A stretch of 64,000 nucleotides of DNA, taken from positions 1,330,400-1,394,399 of the forward strand of contig NZ_RJSG01000002.1 of assembly GCF_003725775.1 (NCBI RefSeq), written 5' to 3'. The stretch's first letter is position 1. Every line of letters begins with the position of its first letter. This stretch comes from Nocardioides marmorisolisilvae. Lineage in GTDB: Bacteria; Actinomycetota; Actinomycetes; Propionibacteriales; Nocardioidaceae. Positions 59,446-64,000 of the stretch are shown in pieces. Under the pieces are notes generated by a model. The model saw only the letters and a program-made list of their open reading frames with translations, made no database searches and had not been told where the DNA came from. Both the position numbers and the translations under genes were made by a program.

Positions 59446-60971
59446 GCGTCCGTTCCCTGCTGGAGGCTCGGGCCTCCGACGACTCGCTGGCGCTCGTCGC
59501 CCGCGAGAAACGGTGGAGCTGGACCGAGTACGTTGCGGCGTCGCGAGGTCGGGTCGCGGCACTGGCACGCCTGCTTCCCGCGTCGGGACCGCGTCATGTC
59601 GGTGTCCTGCTCGACAACACCGCTGAGATGGCGATCCAGCTGGCGGCGGCCGGCTGGGGCGCGCACGCGCTGGTCGGGCTGAACACGACCCGGCGCGGCG
59701 AGAGCCTGCTGGCGGACATCCGGAAGGCCGACGTGTCCGTCGTCGTCACGGACGCCACGCACCGAGAGCTGCTCGACGGGCTCGACCTCGACGGGGTGGT
59801 CGTGGTGGACGAGTCGTTCGACTGGCCCGTGGACGGTCCTGCGCCCTCGGCTTCGCCGTCGGGCTCGGACCTCTTCATGCTGATCTTCACCTCGGGCACC
59901 TCGGGCGAGCCCAAGGCAGTGCGCATCACCCACGAGAAAATCACCTTCCCGGCGGCGTACCTGACCGAGCGGCTGGGCCTGACCGGCGACGACGTGCACT
60001 ACGTCGCGATGCCGCTGTTCCACTCGAACGCGGTGATCGCGGGCTGGGCACCAGCCGTCTACAACGGCGCTGCGATCGCGCTGCGGGAGAAGTTCTCCGC
60101 CAGTGCGTTCCTCGCTGACGTGCGTGCCTATGGCGCGACGTACGCGAACTACGTGGGCAAGCCCCTGGCGTACGTGATGGCCACACCGGCTCTGCCGGAC
60201 GACGCCGAGAATCCGCTTCGCCTGGTCTTCGGCAACGAGGGGAACGAGCGCGACATCGCGGCGTTCGGCGAGCGGTTCGGGTGCCGGGTCGTCGACGGGT
60301 TCGGGTCCACCGAGAACGCCGTGGTGATCTCGCGGGTCGAGGGGACGCCCCCGGGGTCGCTGGGCCAGCCGGGGCCCGGGGTGGCGGTCTTCGACCCGGA
60401 GACCGGGCTGGAGTGCCCCCGGGCTCGGTTCGACGCCGCGGGCGGCGTCGTCAACCTCGAGGAGTGCGTGGGCGAGCTGGTCAACACCACCGGGATGGGC
60501 CAGTTCGCCGGGTACTACAACGACGAGTCCGCCACTGCCGAGCGGATGCGCGGCGGGATGTACTGGTCGGGGGACCTCGCCTACCGCGATGCCGACGGCT
60601 GGATCTACTACGCCGGCCGGACCGCGGACTGGCTGCGAGTCGACGGCGAGAACCTCGCCGCGGCGCCCATCGAGCGGATCCTGCTGCGTCACCCCGCCGT
60701 CTCCGAGGCCGCTGTGTACGCCGTTCCGGACCCGTCCGCCGGGGACCAGCTGGTCGCGGCGCTCGTGCTCACCGGGGCGCTCGATGCGGATGCCTTCGGC
60801 TCGTTCCTCGCCGGGCAGGGCGACCTGTCCTCGAAGGGGTGGCCCCGGTTCGTGCGGGTCGTGGACTCGCTTCCGCGCACCGCGACGAACAAGGTCCTCA
60901 AGCGGGAGCTCCAGGCCGGACCGCTCGAGGCGACCTGGACCCGCGAGGAACGCGGTACGACGTACCGCTGA
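59442..60971 (+). CDS. fadD17: Steroid side-chain acyl-CoA ligase FadD17-like
   Basis: A 509-residue AMP-forming ligase. The P-loop-like FMLIFTSGTSGEPKAVRI, VAMPLFHSNAVIAGW, GATYANYVGKPLAYVMATP, DGFGSTENAVVIS, YWSGDLAYRDADGW and the adenylation lysine in PRTATNKVLKR are clear. The middle part is nearly that of mycobacterial FadD17, which activates the C5 side chain of cholesterol breakdown products such as 3-oxochol-4-en-24-oate. GTG 59442 overlaps the fadE27 stop. The order fadE26-fadE27-fadD17 is that of the mycobacterial locus. Confidence 0.9.
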   Translation: MSVRSLLEARASDDSLALVAREKRWSWTEYVAASRGRVAALARLLPASGPRHVGVLLDNTAEMAIQLAAAGWGAHALVGLNTTRRGESLLADIRKADVSVVVTDATHRELLDGLDLDGVVVVDESFDWPVDGPAPSASPSGSDLFMLIFTSGTSGEPKAVRITHEKITFPAAYLTERLGLTGDDVHYVAMPLFHSNAVIAGWAPAVYNGAAIALREKFSASAFLADVRAYGATYANYVGKPLAYVMATPALPDDAENPLRLVFGNEGNERDIAAFGERFGCRVVDGFGSTENAVVISRVEGTPPGSLGQPGPGVAVFDPETGLECPRARFDAAGGVVNLEECVGELVNTTGMGQFAGYYNDESATAERMRGGMYWSGDLAYRDADGWIYYAGRTADWLRVDGENLAAAPIERILLRHPAVSEAAVYAVPDPSAGDQLVAALVLTGALDADAFGSFLAGQGDLSSKGWPRFVRVVDSLPRTATNKVLKRELQAGPLEATWTREERGTTYR

Positions 60972-60989
60972 TCTGGCACGATCTGCGCC

Positions 60990-61730
60990 ATGACGCAGAC
61001 GCCTGCCGGCTGGTACCCCGATCCTGACCCGACCCACGCCGGTGTGCCCGGCCGCCTCCGCTACTGGGACGGCCTGCAGTGGACCCAGCACGTGAACGAG
61101 CAGACCGCGGCGCCGGACCTGTCTCCCTACCCGACGTACACGGCCCCGCCGGCCGCGCCGCAGTACGGGTCGGCCTACGGCTCGTCGATGCCGACGTACT
61201 ACGAGCCGGTCAGCGGCAACACCACCCCGGACGGCGTCCCGCTCTCGGGCTGGTGGTGGAGGGTGCTCGCCCTGTTCCTCGACGGGCTGATCGCGCTCCC
61301 GCTCTACGCCATCGCCGCAGCCCCGGTGATCGCCTCGCAGTGGGACTCGCTGTCGCAGTGGATCGACGACCTCCAGTACGCCGCCGACCACAACACGCCC
61401 GACCCGCCGGAGCCGGCGCTGTTCAGCTCCTCGCACGGGGCGTTCTGGGCGCTGATCGGGTCGATCCTGCTCGCCTCGCTCGTCTACCAGTTCGTGTTCC
61501 TGCTCTGGAAGCAGGCGACCCCGGGCAAGCTGATCTGCGGGCTGCGGGTCCGGCTGCGCGACAGCCCCGACCTGCCGGTCGGCACGATCCTGCTGCGCCT
61601 CCTCGGCGTCTTCCTGCTCGGGCTGTGCTGGATCGTCCAGCTGCTCGACTACCTCTGGCCGCTGTGGGACTCCAAGCGCCAGGCGCTGCACGACAAGATC
61701 GCGAGCACGAACGTGGTCCGACCCGGCTGA
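60990..61730 (+). CDS. RDD-family membrane protein with N-terminal DUF2510 domain
   Basis: A 246-residue protein. Residues 5-38 match DUF2510 (AGWYPDPDP..RYWDGLQWTQHV). A Pro/Tyr-rich linker follows, then an RDD domain with helices from LSGWWWRVLALFLDGLIALPLY, KQATPGKLICGLRV and WPLWDSKRQALHDKIASTNVV. Such proteins are common membrane proteins of unknown function in actinobacteria. It starts 18 bases after fadD17; a steroid link is not implied. Confidence 0.82.
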   Translation: MTQTPAGWYPDPDPTHAGVPGRLRYWDGLQWTQHVNEQTAAPDLSPYPTYTAPPAAPQYGSAYGSSMPTYYEPVSGNTTPDGVPLSGWWWRVLALFLDGLIALPLYAIAAAPVIASQWDSLSQWIDDLQYAADHNTPDPPEPALFSSSHGAFWALIGSILLASLVYQFVFLLWKQATPGKLICGLRVRLRDSPDLPVGTILLRLLGVFLLGLCWIVQLLDYLWPLWDSKRQALHDKIASTNVVRPG

Positions 61731-61746
61731 GCCCAGCCGGCACGGA

Positions 61747-63168
61747 TCAGTGCATCAGGTCCTGCACGCCGTGGGTCAGACGCACGTTCCAGAACCCGGT
61801 GCCTGTGTCGGTGTACCAGATGCTGTCGTTCGCCCGGTCCCACGCGGGCTGGGAGAACGCCGCGCTGCCCTTGCTGGTCGGCATGTTGAAGTAGGCGACC
61901 TCGCGTGGGTGCGCGACGTCGCTGATGTCGAAGACCCGCAGGCCCGAGAGGATCATCGAGCAGGCGGCCAGCTTCGGATTGTCGCGCGTGTCGACGCTGC
62001 AGTAGTGCGCCGCGTAGCCACCGAGGGCGTTGTTGCCGCCGGGGTCGTTCCACTGCTCGCCGGCGTGGTTGGCCGGCTCGTGCACCTGCAGGCGCACGTT
62101 GGAGACCAGGTACGGCTGGCGCGGGTCGTCGACGTTGATGATCCGGGCCGCGCCCACCGGGGCGTGCCGCAGGTCGGTCAGGCCGGACAGCGAGAACAGG
62201 TCGGTGAACTCGTCGACCTCGAACAGGTACTGGTGACCGTCCCGGGTGAACGGCTCGGGCACCTGCGGGATCGAGGAGCCGGCCCAGGTCATCGTGGACA
62301 GGATGCTGATCTTCGGGTTCGGCACCCGCGCCTGCACCTGGCTCACGTCCAGGATGCGCAGGCCGCCGCCTGAGATCAGGTCGGGGCCCGGCTGGCCGAT
62401 GTGCGCGGCGTACAAGGTGTTGCCGTCGTCGGAGACCCGCATGCCGTGGTACTGCACGTTGGTCTGGATGGTGGTGGTCTTCGGGTGCCGCGGGTCGTCG
62501 AGGTTGACCGCGACCAGGGTGAAGATCGTGCTCGAGACGTAGAGGGTGCGACCGTCGGGGGCGAAGCCGCTCTCGTGGCCGAGGATGCCGGCGAGGCTGG
62601 TGGACAGCAGCTTCGGGTGGCGGCAGTCGGTCTTCACGTCGTACACGTCCAGCGCGCCGGGGGCGGTGAGGAACGTGCCCAGGACGCCGATCAGCAGGCC
62701 GCGCGGCTGGTTGACCAGCAGCGACTCGTGCGGGCTGAGCATCGCGACCGAGGTGAGCGTGGCCGTCCGCTTCGGGTGCGCCGGGTCGTTCATGTCCAGG
62801 ACGACGACGCCGATGCCCTTCTGCCCGAGCAGGTTCGTGAGCGTCGAGGTCGGCGGGACCAGCGAGGTCGAGTCGTAGAACGCGCAGGTGTTGCCCTGGG
62901 AGTCGGTGTAGCGCAGCGCCTTGAAACCGCCGCTGGAGCCCTCGTGCGCGACCGCCTCGGTGTTGCAGGTGTAGCCCTGCAGGTACCGGCCCGAGGTGTA
63001 GTCGGCCGCGGGCACGCGGCCTTGGAGTCCCGTCTCCGGGTGGTCACCGGGACCGCAGGTGGCGGTGGGCACCGCGGCGGTGGAGATCCCGGTGTCGGCC
63101 GAACCAGCGGCCGTCCAGGCCAGGACGGTCGCCAGGATGAGGAAGGCGGTGAGGAGGAGGCGGCGCAT
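61747..63168 (-). CDS. Secreted LVIVD-repeat (beta-propeller-like) protein
   Basis: A 473-residue protein with a signal peptide (MRRLLLTAFLILATVLAWTAAGSA) and repeated units of the LVIVD type: VVVLDMNDPAHPKRTATL, LDVYDVKTDCRHPKLL, VAVNLDDPRHPKTTTI, LRILDVSQV, ARIINVDDPRQPYLV and LRVFDISDVAHPREVAYF. These should fold as a beta-propeller outside the cell. Cysteines in CGPGD, CNTEAV and CAFYD may form disulfides. The partner and ligand are unknown. A close paralogue lies 16 bases upstream in the same direction. Confidence 0.8.
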   Translation of the reverse strand: MRRLLLTAFLILATVLAWTAAGSADTGISTAAVPTATCGPGDHPETGLQGRVPAADYTSGRYLQGYTCNTEAVAHEGSSGGFKALRYTDSQGNTCAFYDSTSLVPPTSTLTNLLGQKGIGVVVLDMNDPAHPKRTATLTSVAMLSPHESLLVNQPRGLLIGVLGTFLTAPGALDVYDVKTDCRHPKLLSTSLAGILGHESGFAPDGRTLYVSSTIFTLVAVNLDDPRHPKTTTIQTNVQYHGMRVSDDGNTLYAAHIGQPGPDLISGGGLRILDVSQVQARVPNPKISILSTMTWAGSSIPQVPEPFTRDGHQYLFEVDEFTDLFSLSGLTDLRHAPVGAARIINVDDPRQPYLVSNVRLQVHEPANHAGEQWNDPGGNNALGGYAAHYCSVDTRDNPKLAACSMILSGLRVFDISDVAHPREVAYFNMPTSKGSAAFSQPAWDRANDSIWYTDTGTGFWNVRLTHGVQDLMH

Positions 63169-63184
63169 GCAGTAACAACGAGCG

Positions 63185-64000
63185 TTAGTGGAGAAGGTTC
63201 TGGACCCCGTTGGTCAGCTTCACGACGTAGAAGCCCGAGTTGGTGTCGGTGTACCAGACCGAGTTCCGCGCGACGTCCCACGCGGGCTGCGACATCGCGT
63301 AGCCGCCGAGCGCCGGGATCAGCGCCAGCTTGTCGATCTGCGTCTTCGGCTTGTTGAAGTAGCCGACCTCCTTCGGGTGCGCCACGTCGCGGATGTCGAA
63401 CAGGCGCAAGCCCGACAGGATCATCGAGCAGCCTGCGATCTTCGGGTTGTCCCGGGTCGGGATGCCGCAGTAGTGGGCGGCGTAGCCCTGGGCCGGGAAC
63501 CAGGCCATCGGGTCCTTCGCCTCGTCACCCTTGCGGTTGGCGGGCTCGTGGACCTGCAGCTTGATGTTGCTGACCACGAACGGGTGCCGCGGGTCGTCGA
63601 CGTTGATGATCCGGGCCGCGCCCACCGGCGACTCCGGCAGGTTCGACAGGCCCTTGAAGCTGAACAGGTCGATGAACTCGTCGGTCTCGAACAGGTAGTG
63701 GTGACCCTTGCTGGTGAACGGCTCGGCCGCCTGCGGGATCGAGGCGTCCGGCCAGTGGATCGTCGAGAGGATCGAGACCTTCGGGTGCGGCTTGCGGTCC
63801 TGGATCTGGCTGACGTCCAGGATCCGCAGCCCGGCGCCGGTGATCCCGCCCGGGCCCGGCTGGCCGATGTTGGCGACGTACATCGTCCGACCGTCGCTGG
63901 AGAGCCGCAGGCCGTGGTAGACGACGTTGGTGCCGACGTACAGGACCTTCGGCTTGCTCGGCGTGGTCAGGTCGACGGCGGTCATCGTGAAGCCGGCGGC
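63185..64000 (-). CDS. LVIVD-repeat protein, paralogue of the preceding gene (partial, N-terminus beyond the window)
   Basis: The last 271 codons of a second LVIVD-repeat protein; the frame stays open to the window edge (AAGFTMTAVDL), so an ATG at 63985 is internal. It aligns with the neighbour from its middle to its end: TMYVANIGQPGPGG against TLYAAHIGQPGPDL, then ARIINVDDPRHPFVV, HEPAN and LSGLRLFDIRDVAHPKEVGYFN. This indicates tandem duplication. It carries an insertion near the end (KTQIDKLALIPALGGYAM). Confidence 0.8.
   Translation of the reverse strand, partial: AAGFTMTAVDLTTPSKPKVLYVGTNVVYHGLRLSSDGRTMYVANIGQPGPGGITGAGLRILDVSQIQDRKPHPKVSILSTIHWPDASIPQAAEPFTSKGHHYLFETDEFIDLFSFKGLSNLPESPVGAARIINVDDPRHPFVVSNIKLQVHEPANRKGDEAKDPMAWFPAQGYAAHYCGIPTRDNPKIAGCSMILSGLRLFDIRDVAHPKEVGYFNKPKTQIDKLALIPALGGYAMSQPAWDVARNSVWYTDTNSGFYVVKLTNGVQNLLH

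Noticed and set aside
59349-61691. 780-residue minus-strand frame across fadD17 and the RDD gene
   Set aside because: Antisense to well-supported genes; composition is shadow-like and it would cross an operon boundary.

Overview
The window is 64 kb of very compact, high-GC DNA from an actinobacterium. It carries RbpA, WhiA, OpcA, a mycothiol-dependent enzyme, an F420-type luciferase-like oxidoreductase, KshAB steroid hydroxylase genes, GTG starts and ATGA/GTGA stop-start overlaps throughout. The gene order (suf - ABC - ctaA/ctaB - pentose phosphate genes - glycolytic genes - whiA/yvcK/rapZ - uvrC/uvrA) is the conserved actinobacterial core. With a kshA/fadE26/fadE27/fadD17 cluster and DUF222-HNH genes, a Nocardioides-like member of the Propionibacteriales fits best. 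This assignment is an inference, not proof.

1-3.3 kb (+): biotin operon: end of bioB, a small Cys-rich BsaP-like protein, bioA, bioF, bioD; then a Ca2+/H+ antiporter. 4.4-12.3 kb (-): suf operon, transcribed sufR-sufB-sufD-ferredoxin-sufC-sufS-sufU-sufT and continuing into an actinobacterial VLRF1-type peptidyl-tRNA hydrolase and an aminoglycoside-phosphotransferase-fold kinase. 12.5-17.6 kb (+): flippase-like membrane protein, two-gene ABC exporter, heme A synthase ctaA, DCC-family protein, LtrA-family membrane protein; heme O synthase ctaB converges from the other strand.

18.6-27.0 kb (+): tkt-tal-pgi-zwf-opcA-pgl plus a small unknown gene, all tightly coupled. 27.0-37.8 kb (-): uvrC-rapZ-yvcK-whiA, then gap-pgk-tpiA-VOC, then a two-gene steroid-type unit (DapB-like reductase and SDR) with a perfect match to the KstR operator, then secG-rbpA. 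37.8-45.1 kb: LLM oxidoreductase, TPR fragment, exported Rieske lipoprotein, uvrA with a LexA box, mycothiol-dependent enzyme, lipoprotein, metallo-beta-lactamase-fold hydrolase.

45-48.7 kb: a signalling island. It has a normal HisKA_3 histidine kinase, a kinase-like protein that has lost its catalytic boxes, and a divergent protein that fuses a class III nucleotidyl cyclase domain to a NarL/LuxR-type response regulator. An 18-bp inverted repeat sits near -43 of the latter's apparent leaderless promoter. I consider this the best candidate for an undescribed system. 48.7-54.5 kb (+): GMC oxidoreductase, DUF222-HNH protein, SDR, psd and pssA (phosphatidylethanolamine synthesis). 54.4-61 kb: steroid catabolism: kshA - small Cys protein - kshB (-) divergent from fadE26-fadE27-fadD17 (+), with a KstR-like box between them. 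61-64 kb: RDD membrane protein and two tandem secreted LVIVD-repeat proteins; the last runs off the window.

There is no gap above 300 bases without a gene; the longest (12335-12563, 47316-47487) are described as features. I see no tRNA, rRNA, CRISPR array, insertion sequence or clear rho-independent terminator. At least twelve genes have a TANNNT-like element 6-7 bases before the start codon, suggesting leaderless transcripts.
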